Below are positions 1 through 9,216 of a DNA stretch of 64,000 nucleotides, piece by piece; within the stretch, counting starts at the first letter, position 1; each line of letters begins with the position of its first letter. The stretch spans positions 1,798,001 through 1,862,000 of the forward strand of contig NZ_CP014137.1 in the NCBI RefSeq assembly GCF_002291445.1, given 5' to 3'. This stretch comes from Brenneria goodwinii. Its GTDB lineage: Bacteria > Pseudomonadota > Gammaproteobacteria > Enterobacterales > Enterobacteriaceae. The notes under the pieces were generated by a model, which was not told the origin of the DNA, did no database searches, and saw nothing but the letters and a program-made list of their open reading frames with translations. Both the position numbers and the translations under genes were made by a program.

Positions 1-394
1 TCATGGCCTGCGGCAGTTGCAGTAATTGCCGCCGAATTTGCTGACGTAGCGAAGGCAGCAGGCTTAGCGCATAGACCACGCTGGCGACGCGGCTGAACAA
101 ACGGCTGGCCTGCGGCAACTCGGCCGTCATGCTTTCCAACCGATCCAGATGCGCCATCAGCGGTTCCTGCGCCTGCGCCACTTCCAGTTCTCTGAGCCTT
201 AACTCATCCCTGAACAGACGGCCGTCAGAGCAGAGAAACAGGTTGGATGTGCCGCGCTCGCGTTGCAGCATATGCACCAGTTGGCTGATCTTGCCCACCA
301 GCTCGCCGCTTTGCAGCAAATAGCGCAGGCTATTCAACTCGCACTGACGCGAGGCAAGCAAGAAACGGATCGTTGTTGAAGGGTCTGCCACCAT
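1..394 (-). CDS. nasR: Nitrate/nitrite-sensing regulator, NasR-like (5' part only)
   Basis: Reading the minus strand from the ATG at 394 gives 131 residues that run off the window edge. The segment is almost entirely helical and carries QRERG at residues 44-48, the signature of the nitrate- and nitrite-sensing (NIT) domain. In Klebsiella NasR this domain binds nitrate and a C-terminal ANTAR domain then antiterminates the nas assimilation operon leader. Only the sensor part is visible here, so an ANTAR output domain is inferred; a NIT chemoreceptor or kinase is less likely because no membrane segment precedes the domain. A GGGAG ribosome site lies 8 bases before the start. The gene sits upstream of yciO, a position where E. 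coli has unrelated genes. Confidence 0.72.
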   Translation of the reverse strand, partial: MVADPSTTIRFLLASRQCELNSLRYLLQSGELVGKISQLVHMLQRERGTSNLFLCSDGRLFRDELRLRELEVAQAQEPLMAHLDRLESMTAELPQASRLFSRVASVVYALSLLPSLRQQIRRQLLQLPQAM

Positions 395-516
395 CGTTCT
401 CACTCCCGAAACATCACTGGCGGAAAGATGCAATTAACACGCCAGTTACAAATGGCGCCGATCGTCTGATTTTTAATCAAAGCCACTTTTTACCGGACAA
501 TCCACGCGCTTAACGT

Positions 517-1137
517 CTAAAGAAAAGGCGTAATGTCGCCGGTACCTTCACGAACAATGCGCGGCGTAGATTCGGTCAAATCGATAACCGTGGTTGGCTG
601 CTGACCGAGAAACCCGCCATGAATCACCAGGTCGACCTGTTTCCCCAGCCTTTCCTGGATCTCTTCCGGATCGGATTCGGCGAAATCATTGCCTGGCAGC
701 ATCAGCGTGGTAGACATTAATGGCTCATCCAATGCGGCTAATAAATCCAGCGCGATAGGATTAGACGGCACCCGCAAGCCAATGGTCTTGCGTTTTTCAT
801 TCATCAGGCGACGCGGCACTTCTTTTGTCGCTTTGAGAATAAAGGTGTAGTTGCCGGGCGTATTATTTTTAATCAGACGAAACGCCGTATTATCGACGTA
901 AGCATACGTCGACAGTTCCGAGAGATCGCGGCACATCAGGGTAAAATTGTGGTTATGGTCCAGATCGCGGATCCGGCAGATGCGCTCCATGGCATTTTTA
1001 TCACCCAACATGCATCCCAGCGCATAGCCTGAATCGGTGGGGTAAACAATCACCCCGCCTTTATGCAGAAAATCCACAGACTGATTGATCAGCCTTGGCT
1101 GAGGATTCTGCGGGTGAATGTAGAAAAACTGACTCAT
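517..1137 (-). CDS. yciO: YciO, YrdC/Sua5-fold threonylcarbamoyl-AMP synthase-like protein
   Basis: The 206-residue protein has the length and sequence of E. coli YciO. The YrdC/Sua5 nucleotide- and RNA-binding fold is marked by VYPTDSGYALGC near residues 31-42 and by the basic KRKTIGLRVPSNP stretch around residues 114-127. YrdC and Sua5 make the threonylcarbamoyl-adenylate used for the t6A37 tRNA modification. YciO is the paralogue whose physiological role is less certain. It follows rnm/yciV on the same strand with about 110 bases between them, as in E. coli, and the pair are probably co-transcribed. The start ATG agrees with the conserved N-terminus MSQFFYIHP. Confidence 0.93.
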   Translation of the reverse strand: MSQFFYIHPQNPQPRLINQSVDFLHKGGVIVYPTDSGYALGCMLGDKNAMERICRIRDLDHNHNFTLMCRDLSELSTYAYVDNTAFRLIKNNTPGNYTFILKATKEVPRRLMNEKRKTIGLRVPSNPIALDLLAALDEPLMSTTLMLPGNDFAESDPEEIQERLGKQVDLVIHGGFLGQQPTTVIDLTESTPRIVREGTGDITPFL

Positions 1138-1246
1138 GACACTACCTCGTGCTTCTGCAATACGGGAAAACTCGCGGTGTCTCCCGCGTAATCGACAACA
1201 TGGTTACTTTCACGCAGAGATTAATAACCGACGTCGCCGCTATGGA

Positions 1247-2119
1247 TTATTCCGCCAACGCCGAATGTTGCCACACCGGCTCCGCATCCGCGGGCAACCA
1301 CAGTTTGCGCCCCAGTTCGATCCAGGCGCAGGGCTGGTGAAAATCCGACCCCTGCGATGCCAACAAGCCAAACTCACGGGCGTAACGGGCAAGCTGTGTG
1401 CGCTCGTCCGGCGCCTGCTGGCACTGCGCCACTTCCATGGCGATGCCGCCGTTATCCGCAAAACCGCGCAACAAACGTTTCAGCCATTTGGCGGTTAAAT
1501 CATAACGACCGGGATGCGCCAACACCGCCACGCCGCCGGATTGATGAATGGCATCAATCGCTTGCTTTATTGTACACCACTGCGGCGGGACGTATCCGGT
1601 TTTCCCTTTTGCCAGGTATTTCTTAAATACTTGATTGATATTGGCCGCCACGCCCAGCTCCACCAGAAATCGGGCAAAATGCCCCCGGGTGATCTGGCCG
1701 CCCACCGCCAACCGGCTCGCGCCTTCCAGCGCATCGGGAATGCGCGCCTTCGCCAGACGCAAGGCGATCTGTTCCGCCCTTTCCCGCCGCGACTGCGCCT
1801 GGCTCAGCAGGAGATCGCACAAGGCCGGATGAGCAATATCCATACCCAGCCCCACAATATGAATCTCATGGTTTTCCCATAGCGTTGAAATCTCTACGCC
1901 GGGGATCAGCCGCAACGGCAACGCCAGCTCATCAATCGTTCGCCGCGCCTCGGCCAGGCCGTCGGTGGTATCATGATCGGTAATCGACAATACGCTGACG
2001 CGCATCGCAACCGCCCGGTTAACCAGTTCGGCCGGCGTTAATACGCCATCGGACGCCGTAGTGTGACTATGCAAATCATAAAGCGGGAAAGACGATAGCG
2101 GTTGAGGTTCTTGTGACAC
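1247..2119 (-). CDS. rnm: PHP-domain 5'-3' exoribonuclease RNase AM (YciV)
   Basis: A PHP-family metal-dependent hydrolase. E. coli YciV/RNase AM trims the 5' ends of rRNA precursors and also degrades small RNAs and 3',5'-bisnucleotides. Visible metal-binding motifs are YDLHSHTTASDG at the N-terminus, ITDHDTTDG, GVEIS followed by HEIHIVG, and GSDFHQP near the C-terminus. The open frame extends to a GTG at 2161, but I prefer the GTG at 2119: GGGA lies about 6 bases upstream and it puts DLHSH at residue 15, close to the E. coli spacing, giving 290 residues. An ATG at 2131 is a third possibility. The gene diverges from the trp promoter. Confidence 0.9.
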   Translation of the reverse strand: MSQEPQPLSSFPLYDLHSHTTASDGVLTPAELVNRAVAMRVSVLSITDHDTTDGLAEARRTIDELALPLRLIPGVEISTLWENHEIHIVGLGMDIAHPALCDLLLSQAQSRRERAEQIALRLAKARIPDALEGASRLAVGGQITRGHFARFLVELGVAANINQVFKKYLAKGKTGYVPPQWCTIKQAIDAIHQSGGVAVLAHPGRYDLTAKWLKRLLRGFADNGGIAMEVAQCQQAPDERTQLARYAREFGLLASQGSDFHQPCAWIELGRKLWLPADAEPVWQHSALAE

Positions 2120-2259
2120 AAATATTCCCATCACTGGCAGAATTGGTGGTTCGAAGGTCACTATGATGCCATCAACGCGCCGGTAATAGTAATAATTAGC
2201 ATGATGATGAACTGCCCAGTCGCTTTGAACCCAGCAATAAAATAATATTATTCCTGTTA

Positions 2260-2290
2260 TTGACTTTCGAAGTGCGAACTAGTTTACTAG
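2260..2290 (+). promoter_or_regulatory. trp promoter with TrpR operator
   Basis: The -35 box TTGACT (2260-2265) and -10 box TTTACT (2283-2288) are separated by 17 bases. The -10 box lies inside the palindrome CTAGTTTACTAG (2279-2290), nearly identical to the E. coli trp operator, where tryptophan-bound TrpR blocks RNA polymerase. The one-base change in the operator centre (TTTA for TTAA) still leaves symmetric half-sites. Confidence 0.9.
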
Positions 2291-2333
2291 TACGCAAGTT
2301 CAGCACACAAACAGTGAGATGTTGATAATGGTC

Positions 2334-2390
2334 ATGCAAAACACGATGAAATCAGGTTGGTGGCGCTCTTCCCTTACGCGGGTGGAGTAA
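2334..2390 (+). CDS. trpL: trp operon leader peptide TrpL
   Basis: An 18-codon ORF encodes MQNTMKSGWWRSSLTRVE. It has tandem tryptophan codons at positions 9-10, which stall the ribosome when charged tRNA-Trp is scarce and so favour the antiterminator structure. The peptide lies 45 bases downstream of the -10 box and about 90 bases before trpE, the classic attenuation layout. Confidence 0.92.
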   Translation: MQNTMKSGWWRSSLTRVE

Positions 2391-2428
2391 TCACGCATAG
2401 CTATTATCATACATGCAGATATTCCCAG

Positions 2429-2452
2429 GCCCGCTTATTAAGCGGGCTTTTT
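2429..2452 (+). terminator. trp attenuator terminator
   Basis: An 8-bp GC-rich stem (GCCCGCTT at 2429-2436 paired with AAGCGGGC at 2440-2447) with a 3-base loop is followed by TTTTT (2448-2452). It lies between trpL and trpE and is the attenuator formed when tryptophan is plentiful. Confidence 0.93.
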
Positions 2453-2480
2453 CATATGGGCAAAAATAAAACAGGTAGCA

Positions 2481-4046
2481 ATGATGCAAACAACACGACC
2501 CAAACTGGCGCTTCTGCGTACCGAGGCCATCTACCGCAATGACCCCAGCACCATTTTCCACCAGCTCTGCGGCGCCAGACCCGCCACGCTGCTGCTGGAG
2601 TCAGCCGAAATTGAGAGTAAGCAAAACCTGAAAAGCCTGTTAATTATTGATAGCGCGCTGCGCATCACCGCACTCGGCCAGCAGGTTTCCATTCAGGCGC
2701 TGACCGCCAACGGCGCAAATTTGCTGCCGCTGCTGGATAAGGCGCTGCCGCCCGAAGTCGTCATCGACGCGCATCCTAACAGTCGCGAGCTGACCTTCCC
2801 AACGGCAGACAATATGCAGGATGAAGATTCCCGCCTGCGTTCGTTATCCGTTTTTGATGCCCTGCGCTGTATTCTGAAACTGGTAGACTCGCCTTCCGAT
2901 GAGCGTGAAGCGATGTTTTTGGGCGGACTGTTCGCTTACGATCTGGTGGCCAGTTTTGAAACATTGCCGGAACTGAGCCAGCAGCAGCGCTGCCCGGACT
3001 ATTGCTTCTATCTGGCGGAAACCCTGCTGACGCTGGACCATCAACAACGAACGACCCTGCTTCAGGCCAGCCTGTTTACGCCGGACCACGCTGAACAACA
3101 TCGTCTGCAGCAACGGCTGGCGCAGTTACAGCAGCAGTTGCTGCAACCGGCGCCCGCGCTGCCGCATCAGTCGATTGACAGCATGGAGCTCAACTGCAAC
3201 CAGAGTGATGAAGCCTATGGCGAGGTTGTTACTCAGATGCAGCAGGCGATTCGCGTCGGAGAAATTTTTCAGGTGGTGCCTTCTCGGCGCTTTTCGCTTC
3301 CCTGCCCGTCGCCGCTGTCTGCCTATCAGGTTCTTAAAGACAATAACCCCAGCCCTTACATGTTTTTCATGCAGGACCAGGACTTCACGCTGTTTGGCGC
3401 CTCGCCGGAAAGTTCGCTGAAATATGACGCCGACAGCCGGCAGATTGAAATTTATCCCATCGCCGGCACCCGCCCGCGCGGACGGCGCGCCGACGGCTCG
3501 CTGGATCGCGATCTCGACAGCCGTATTGAACTGGAAATGCGTACCGACCATAAAGAGATGGCCGAACACCTGATGCTGGTCGATCTGGCGCGCAACGATC
3601 TGGCGCGGATCTGTAAGCCCGGCAGCCGCTATGTGGCCGATTTAACCCAGGTCGACCGCTACTCTTTCGTTATGCATCTGGTCTCCCGCGTGGTGGGAAC
3701 GCTGCGCGAAGATTTGGATGCGCTGCACGCCTACCGCGCCTGTATGAACATGGGAACGTTGAGCGGCGCGCCCAAAGTCCGCGCCACGCAGTTGATCGCC
3801 GCCAGTGAGAAAACCCGGCGCGGCAGCTATGGCGGCGCGGTAGGGTATTTTACCGCCCACGGCGATCTGGATACCTGTATCGTTATTCGCTCCGCCTATG
3901 TGGAAGACGGCATCGCCACGGTGCAAGCCGGCGCGGGCATCGTTCTGGACTCCGTGCCGCAGGCGGAAGCCGATGAAACACGAAATAAAGCGCGGGCCGT
4001 TCTGCGGGCCATCGCCAGTGCGCATAACGCGAAGGAGTTGTTCTAA
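2481..4046 (+). CDS. trpE: Anthranilate synthase component I
   Basis: TrpE converts chorismate to anthranilate with ammonia supplied by TrpG, the first committed step of tryptophan synthesis, and is feedback-inhibited by tryptophan. The N-terminal LLLESAEIESK region matches the tryptophan-binding site. The C-terminal chorismate-binding domain shows PIAGTRPRGRRADG, DLARNDLARIC and GTLSGAPKVRA. The length of 521 residues is normal for enterobacteria (520). Two ATGs are adjacent (2481 and 2484); homology to MQTQ in E. coli slightly favours the second. The stop overlaps the trpG start by one base (TAATG), which suggests translational coupling and equal stoichiometry. Confidence 0.98.
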   Translation: MMQTTRPKLALLRTEAIYRNDPSTIFHQLCGARPATLLLESAEIESKQNLKSLLIIDSALRITALGQQVSIQALTANGANLLPLLDKALPPEVVIDAHPNSRELTFPTADNMQDEDSRLRSLSVFDALRCILKLVDSPSDEREAMFLGGLFAYDLVASFETLPELSQQQRCPDYCFYLAETLLTLDHQQRTTLLQASLFTPDHAEQHRLQQRLAQLQQQLLQPAPALPHQSIDSMELNCNQSDEAYGEVVTQMQQAIRVGEIFQVVPSRRFSLPCPSPLSAYQVLKDNNPSPYMFFMQDQDFTLFGASPESSLKYDADSRQIEIYPIAGTRPRGRRADGSLDRDLDSRIELEMRTDHKEMAEHLMLVDLARNDLARICKPGSRYVADLTQVDRYSFVMHLVSRVVGTLREDLDALHAYRACMNMGTLSGAPKVRATQLIAASEKTRRGSYGGAVGYFTAHGDLDTCIVIRSAYVEDGIATVQAGAGIVLDSVPQAEADETRNKARAVLRAIASAHNAKELF

Positions 4047-4624
4047 TGGCGGATATCTTACTGCTCGATAATATCGATTCGTTTACCTACAACCTGGTGG
4101 ATCAACTGCGTTCCAGCGGACACCGGGTGGTCATTTATCGTAATCATCTGCCGGCCGATACCATAATCGACCATTTAAAGAAAATGGAACGGCCGGTTTT
4201 GATGTTATCCCCCGGTCCGGGCGCCCCGGCCGACGCCGGCTGCATGCCGGTGCTGCTGCAGCGTCTGCGCGGGCAATTACCGATCATCGGCATCTGCCTC
4301 GGACACCAGGCGATTGTGGAAGCCTACGGCGGCCATGTGGGTCAGGCCGGCGAGATTCTGCACGGCAAAGCCTCCAACATCGACCATGACGGTCAGGCGA
4401 TGTTCGCCGGCTTACCTCATCCGTTACCGGTGGCGCGCTATCACTCGCTGGTCGGCAGCGATATTCCGGCAGAGTTAACCGTCAACGCCCATTTTAACGA
4501 CATGGTGATGGCGGTGCGCCACGACGCCGACCGCGTTTGCGGTTTCCAGTTTCATCCTGAATCGATTTTAACCACCCACGGCGCGCGGCTGCTCGAACAG
4601 ACGCTGGACTGGGCTTTGGCTTAA
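4046..4624 (+). CDS. trpG: Anthranilate synthase component II, glutamine amidotransferase
   Basis: A free-standing class I glutamine amidotransferase of 192 residues that delivers ammonia to TrpE. The oxyanion motif LSPGPGAP is at residues 54-61, the nucleophile is Cys84 in GICLGHQ, and the catalytic His-Glu pair is in FQFHPES near the C-terminus. In E. coli this domain is fused to the phosphoribosyltransferase as TrpD. Here a stop and 16 bases separate the two, as in Serratia and the soft-rot genera. It is coupled to trpE by the TAATG overlap. Confidence 0.97.
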   Translation: MADILLLDNIDSFTYNLVDQLRSSGHRVVIYRNHLPADTIIDHLKKMERPVLMLSPGPGAPADAGCMPVLLQRLRGQLPIIGICLGHQAIVEAYGGHVGQAGEILHGKASNIDHDGQAMFAGLPHPLPVARYHSLVGSDIPAELTVNAHFNDMVMAVRHDADRVCGFQFHPESILTTHGARLLEQTLDWALA

Positions 4625-4640
4625 TTACAAGGACACGATC

Positions 4641-5657
4641 ATGCAAGAGACTTTCTCCATAGCGGAAATACTTGAAAAACTATATCAAGCCGAGATTATC
4701 AGCCGGCAGGAAAGCCAGGCGCTGTTTGGCGCTATCGTGCGCGGCGAGCTTGAAGCGAGCCAGTTGGCCGCGGCGTTGATCAGTATGAAGATTCGTGGCG
4801 AACACCCGGAAGAAATCGCCGGAGCGGCAACCGCCTTACTGGCCGACGCACAACCGTTCCCCCGCCCTGACTACCCGTTCGCCGATATTGTCGGCACCGG
4901 CGGCGACGGCACCAACAGTATTAACATTTCGACCGCCAGCGCCTTCGTGGCCGCCGGTTGCGGATTGAAGATCGCCAAACACGGCAACCGCAGCGTCTCC
5001 AGCCGGTCGGGGTCGTCCGACTTGCTGGCGGCATTCGGCATTCGCCTTGATATGCCTGCCGAACAGGCGCGTCAGGCGCTGGACGACCTGGGCGTGTGCT
5101 TTTTGTTCGCGCCGCAGTATCATCCCGGTTTTCGCCACGCGGCCCCCGTGCGTCAGCAATTGAAAACCCGAACCCTGTTTAACGTTCTGGGTCCATTGGT
5201 TAATCCGGCCCGTCCGCCTCTGGCGCTGATCGGCGTCTATCGTCCGGAACTGGTGCGCCCGATTGCCGAAACCTTGAAGGTGCTGGGATATCAGCGTGCG
5301 GCCGTGGTTCACGGCGGCGGAATGGACGAAGTGGCGATACATGCGCCAACGCAGGTCGCCGAGTTAAACAAGGGCGACATAACAACCTACGAACTAACCC
5401 ACCAGGATTTCGGGCTGGAAAGCTTCCCGCTGTCGGCATTAGCGGGCGGCACGCCGGAAGAAAATCGTGACATTCTGGCCTCGCTGTTACAGGGTAAAGG
5501 CGAACCGGCACATGAAGCCGCCGTCGCCGCCAACGTTGCATTGTTATTGAAGCTATTCGGACAGGAAGATTTGCGTCAAAATGCGCAACAGGCGTTAGAA
5601 GTGATTCATAGCGGGCAGGCCTACCAACGGGTAACCGACCTGGCCGCGAGAGGATAA
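4641..5657 (+). CDS. trpD: Anthranilate phosphoribosyltransferase
   Basis: TrpD transfers phosphoribose from PRPP to anthranilate. The 338-residue protein shows the PRPP-binding GTGGDG loop at residues 85-90, followed by NISTASAF and KHGNRSVSSRSGSSDLL, all family signatures. The start at 4641 has AAGGA about 9 bases upstream. It lies 16 bases after trpG and 7 bases before trpC. In contrast to E. coli it is not fused to the amidotransferase. Confidence 0.98.
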   Translation: MQETFSIAEILEKLYQAEIISRQESQALFGAIVRGELEASQLAAALISMKIRGEHPEEIAGAATALLADAQPFPRPDYPFADIVGTGGDGTNSINISTASAFVAAGCGLKIAKHGNRSVSSRSGSSDLLAAFGIRLDMPAEQARQALDDLGVCFLFAPQYHPGFRHAAPVRQQLKTRTLFNVLGPLVNPARPPLALIGVYRPELVRPIAETLKVLGYQRAAVVHGGGMDEVAIHAPTQVAELNKGDITTYELTHQDFGLESFPLSALAGGTPEENRDILASLLQGKGEPAHEAAVAANVALLLKLFGQEDLRQNAQQALEVIHSGQAYQRVTDLAARG

Positions 5658-5664
5658 AGCAGTC

Positions 5665-7026
5665 ATGCAGGAAACCATTCTGAATAAAATAGTGCGTGAT
5701 AAAGCCGTATGGGTTGAGGCGCGCCAGAAAAAGCAACCGCTGTCGACGTTCCAGCACGAGGTGGTTCCCAGTCAGCGGGATTTTTACCAGGCTCTGCGCC
5801 AGAACAAACCGGCGTTTATTCTGGAATGCAAGAAGGCTTCGCCCTCAAAGGGATTGATCCGTGATGATTTCGATCCGGTAAAGATCGCACAGATTTATAA
5901 AGACTACGCCTCCGCGATTTCGGTGCTGACCGATGAAAAATATTTTCAGGGCGATTTCGCTTTTCTGCCGCAAGTCAGCGCCGCGGTTCACCAGCCGGTG
6001 CTGTGTAAAGACTTTATTATTTCGGAGTATCAGATCTACCTGGCTCGTTATTATCAGGCCGACGCCATTCTGCTGATGTTGTCCGTTCTCGACGACCAGC
6101 AGTATCGCCAGTTGTCCGATCTGGCCCATAGTCTGAAGCTGGGCGTGTTGACCGAAGCCAGCAACGAAGATGAACTGCATCGGGCGATTAAACTTGAAGC
6201 CCGCGTGGTGGGAATTAATAACCGCGACCTGCGCGATCTGTCTATCGATCTTAACCGTACCCGCCAGCTTGCTCCACAACTGCCGGCGGGAATTACGGTT
6301 ATCAGCGAATCGGGCATCAATCGCCATGCGCAAATTCGTGAACTGAGCCAGTTCGCCAACGGCTTTTTGATCGGTAGTTCGCTGATGTCCGAACCCGACC
6401 TGACGCTGGCCGTGCGCCGCGTGATCCTCGGCGAGAATAAAGTCTGCGGCCTTACGCGTCCGGAAGACGCACAGGCCGCCTATCAGGCCGGCGCCGTTTA
6501 CGGCGGTTTGATTTTTGTTGCATCCTCCCCCCGGCATGTCTCGGAGGAACAGGCTCAGCGCCTTATCCACAGCGCTCCGCTGCGTTATGTCGGCGTATTC
6601 CGCGACGCGCCGGTTGAGCGGATTGTCGGCCTCGCCAACGCATTGCAGCTGGCAGCGGTACAGTTGCATGGCAACGAAGACCAGCACGCCATTTCGCTGC
6701 TGCGCGAACAGCTGCCCGCCGCCTGCCAAATCTGGAAGGCGCAGAGCATATCCGGCGCATGTCCGGAAAGAAACTTGCAGCATGTCGATCGTTATGTGCT
6801 GGATAACGCGCAAGGCGGCAGCGGTCAAACGTTTGACTGGTCGGTGCTTAAGGGCCAGAACCTGGACAACGTGCTGCTGGCCGGCGGACTCAACGCCGAT
6901 AACTGCGCCCAGGCGGCTCAATTGGGGTGCGCCGGGCTGGACTTCAATTCCGGGGTGGAAAGTCAGCCTGGGAAAAAAGATGCGAATAAAATCGCTGCGG
7001 TTTTTCACACGCTACGGACGAAATGA
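5665..7026 (+). CDS. trpC: Bifunctional indole-3-glycerol-phosphate synthase / phosphoribosylanthranilate isomerase
   Basis: Two TIM-barrel domains are fused in 453 residues, the usual enterobacterial TrpCF. The synthase half (about 1-255) has FILECKKASPSKG with Glu54 and Lys56, plus VISESGI. The isomerase half (about 257-453) begins NKVCGLTRPEDA with Cys261 and ends LAGGLNADNC and LDFNSGVE. Together they take phosphoribosyl-anthranilate to indole-glycerol phosphate. The next gene, trpB, starts 111 bases downstream, a longer gap than elsewhere in this operon. Confidence 0.98.
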   Translation: MQETILNKIVRDKAVWVEARQKKQPLSTFQHEVVPSQRDFYQALRQNKPAFILECKKASPSKGLIRDDFDPVKIAQIYKDYASAISVLTDEKYFQGDFAFLPQVSAAVHQPVLCKDFIISEYQIYLARYYQADAILLMLSVLDDQQYRQLSDLAHSLKLGVLTEASNEDELHRAIKLEARVVGINNRDLRDLSIDLNRTRQLAPQLPAGITVISESGINRHAQIRELSQFANGFLIGSSLMSEPDLTLAVRRVILGENKVCGLTRPEDAQAAYQAGAVYGGLIFVASSPRHVSEEQAQRLIHSAPLRYVGVFRDAPVERIVGLANALQLAAVQLHGNEDQHAISLLREQLPAACQIWKAQSISGACPERNLQHVDRYVLDNAQGGSGQTFDWSVLKGQNLDNVLLAGGLNADNCAQAAQLGCAGLDFNSGVESQPGKKDANKIAAVFHTLRTK

Positions 7027-7137
7027 TCCGCTTCGACATGGCGGCACGGCTCAACATCTATACCCTATCGTTCAGACGGTCTACGCGCACGTAACGTGAA
7101 AGATGATGGGGATATTGCATAAAAAGACAGGAATATT

Positions 7138-8328
7138 ATGACATTACTCAATCCATACTTTGGTGAATTCGGCGGACAGTATGTGCCGCAGATCCTCATC
7201 CCTGCCCTTCGCCAGTTGGAGGAAGCCTTTGTAAGCGCCCAGCAGGATCCCGAGTTCCAGGCGGAATTCATCAATTTACTGAAGAACTATGCCGGGCGCC
7301 CAACCGCGCTGACATTATGTAAGAACCTGACCGCAGGCACCCGCACCAAGCTGTACCTGAAGCGTGAAGACTTGCTGCACGGTGGCGCGCACAAAACCAA
7401 CCAGGTGCTGGGACAGGCGCTGCTCGCCAAGCGGATGGGGAAAACGGAAATCATCGCCGAAACCGGCGCCGGGCAACACGGCGTCGCGACGGCGCTGGCG
7501 TGCGCCCTGCTGGGGCTGAAATGCCGCGTCTACATGGGAGCCAAGGACGCCGAGCGCCAATCCCCCAACGTATTCCGTATGCGCTTGATGGGCGCCGAGG
7601 TTATACCGGTTCATACCGGCTCCTCCACGCTGAAAGACGCCTGTAATGAAGCGCTGCGCGACTGGTCCGGCAGCTATGAGAAGGCGCATTACCTGTTGGG
7701 TACGGCGGCGGGTCCGCATCCGTTCCCCACTATCGTGCGTGAGTTTCAGCGCATGATCGGTGAAGAGATAAAAGCGCAGATGCTGGAAAGAGAAGGCCGC
7801 TTACCGGATGTGCTGCTGGCCTGCGTGGGCGGCGGCTCCAACTCCATCGGTATGTTCGCCGACTTTATTGATGACGCCGGCGTTCGCCTGATTGGCGTGG
7901 AACCGGCAGGGTTAGGCATTGAAACCGGACAACACGGCGCGCCGCTCAAGCATGGCCGGGTGGGGATCTACTTCGGCATGAAGTCCCCGATGATGCAAAC
8001 CAGCGAAGGGCAAATCGAAGAGTCCTATTCCATCTCCGCCGGTCTGGATTTCCCCTCCGTCGGTCCCCAGCATGCGTATCTGAATAGCATCGGCCGCGCC
8101 GACTATGTCTCGATCACCGATGATGAAGCGCTGGAAGCCTTTAAAGAACTCTCCCGTCATGAAGGTATTATCCCCGCGCTGGAATCGTCCCACGCTCTGG
8201 CCTATGCGCTGAAAATGATTAAGCAAGAGCCGGAGAAAGAGCAAATTCTGGTGGTTAACCTGTCAGGCCGCGGCGATAAAGACATATTTACCGTGCACGA
8301 TATTTTAAAAAATCGGGGAGAAATTTAA
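7138..8328 (+). CDS. trpB: Tryptophan synthase beta chain
   Basis: A PLP enzyme that joins serine and indole, receiving indole through a tunnel from TrpA. The Schiff-base lysine is Lys86 in HGGAHKTNQ, and the phosphate-binding loop GGGSNS lies near residue 230. The 396 residues match the E. coli length of 397. AGGA lies about 6 bases before the ATG. The stop TAA shares its last A with the trpA start codon, so TrpB and TrpA translation is coupled. Confidence 0.98.
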   Translation: MTLLNPYFGEFGGQYVPQILIPALRQLEEAFVSAQQDPEFQAEFINLLKNYAGRPTALTLCKNLTAGTRTKLYLKREDLLHGGAHKTNQVLGQALLAKRMGKTEIIAETGAGQHGVATALACALLGLKCRVYMGAKDAERQSPNVFRMRLMGAEVIPVHTGSSTLKDACNEALRDWSGSYEKAHYLLGTAAGPHPFPTIVREFQRMIGEEIKAQMLEREGRLPDVLLACVGGGSNSIGMFADFIDDAGVRLIGVEPAGLGIETGQHGAPLKHGRVGIYFGMKSPMMQTSEGQIEESYSISAGLDFPSVGPQHAYLNSIGRADYVSITDDEALEAFKELSRHEGIIPALESSHALAYALKMIKQEPEKEQILVVNLSGRGDKDIFTVHDILKNRGEI

Positions 8329-9134
8329 TGGAGCGCTATCAACACCTGTTTAAACGTCTTAGCGACAAGAAAGAAGGCGCGTTTGTCCCCTTTGTGACGC
8401 TGGGCGATCCTTCACCGGAACAGTCGCTGAAAATTATTGATACTCTCGTTGCCGCGGGAGCTGACGCTCTGGAGCTGGGCATCCCCTTTTCAGATCCGCT
8501 GGCAGATGGGCCAACCATCCAGGCCGCCACATTGCGCGCGTTTTCCTCCGGCGTCACGGTCAGTCAGTGCTTTGAAATGCTTGCCGCCATCCGTCAGAAA
8601 TATCCGGAGATCCCCATCGGTTTACTGATGTATGCCAACCTGGTTTTCAGCAACGGTATTGATGAGTTTTATCAGCGCTGTGAACAAGTCGGCGTCGACT
8701 CCGTGCTGATTGCCGATGTTCCGGTTGAAGAGTCCGCCCCTTTCCGGGCCGCGGCGCAGCGCCACGGTATCGCGCCGATCTTTATCTGTCCGCCCAACGC
8801 CGATGACGACCTGCTGCGTGAAATTGCGTCCTATGGCCGCGGTTATACCTATTTACTGTCGCGCGCGGGCGTAACCGGTGCGGAAAATCGCGCTCACTTG
8901 CCGCTTAATCACCTGGTCGCCAAATTGAAGGAGTACCATGCGGCCCCGCCAATTCAGGGATTCGGTATTTCAGAACCTTCACAGGTTCAGGAATCATTGA
9001 CCGCAGGGGCGGCAGGCGCCATCTCCGGTTCGGCGATCGTGCGGATTATTGAAAAAAATCAACACGACACCGCAGAGATGCTGTCGCAGTTGCATACCTT
9101 TGTCAGCAACATGAAAGCGGCAACGCGTTCATAG
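8328..9134 (+). CDS. trpA: Tryptophan synthase alpha chain
   Basis: A TIM-barrel enzyme that releases indole from indole-glycerol phosphate. The catalytic residues Glu49 and Asp60 are present in the stretch ELGIPFSDPLAD. The 268-residue length is the family norm. It is the last gene of the trp operon. Downstream lies a hairpin whose T-tract faces the opposite strand, so it better serves ompW. Confidence 0.98.
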   Translation: MERYQHLFKRLSDKKEGAFVPFVTLGDPSPEQSLKIIDTLVAAGADALELGIPFSDPLADGPTIQAATLRAFSSGVTVSQCFEMLAAIRQKYPEIPIGLLMYANLVFSNGIDEFYQRCEQVGVDSVLIADVPVEESAPFRAAAQRHGIAPIFICPPNADDDLLREIASYGRGYTYLLSRAGVTGAENRAHLPLNHLVAKLKEYHAAPPIQGFGISEPSQVQESLTAGAAGAISGSAIVRIIEKNQHDTAEMLSQLHTFVSNMKAATRS

Positions 9135-9155
9135 CGGTTGGCCGCGCAAGAGACG

Positions 9156-9180
9156 AAAAACGGCGGATGAAAATCCGCCG
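9156..9180 (-). terminator. Terminator between trpA and ompW
   Basis: The stem CGGCGGAT (9161-9168) pairs with ATCCGCCG (9173-9180) across a GAAA loop. AAAAA at 9156-9160 is the T-tract on the minus strand, so this is a good intrinsic terminator for ompW. For trpA it can only act as an end-protecting hairpin, since no T-run follows on the plus strand. Confidence 0.75.
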
Positions 9181-9216
9181 CTTGAGGTTACCGACAACCC
9201 CTCTCCGTTTTCGTCG

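Noticed and set aside
5845..7008. 387-codon open frame antisense to trpC
   Set aside because: It lies wholly within the well-supported trpC, shows no family motif and has the composition of a GC-driven shadow frame.
9156..9180. Intrinsic terminator for the trp operon
   Set aside because: The hairpin is strong but the T-tract lies on the minus-strand side, so it fits ompW rather than trpA.
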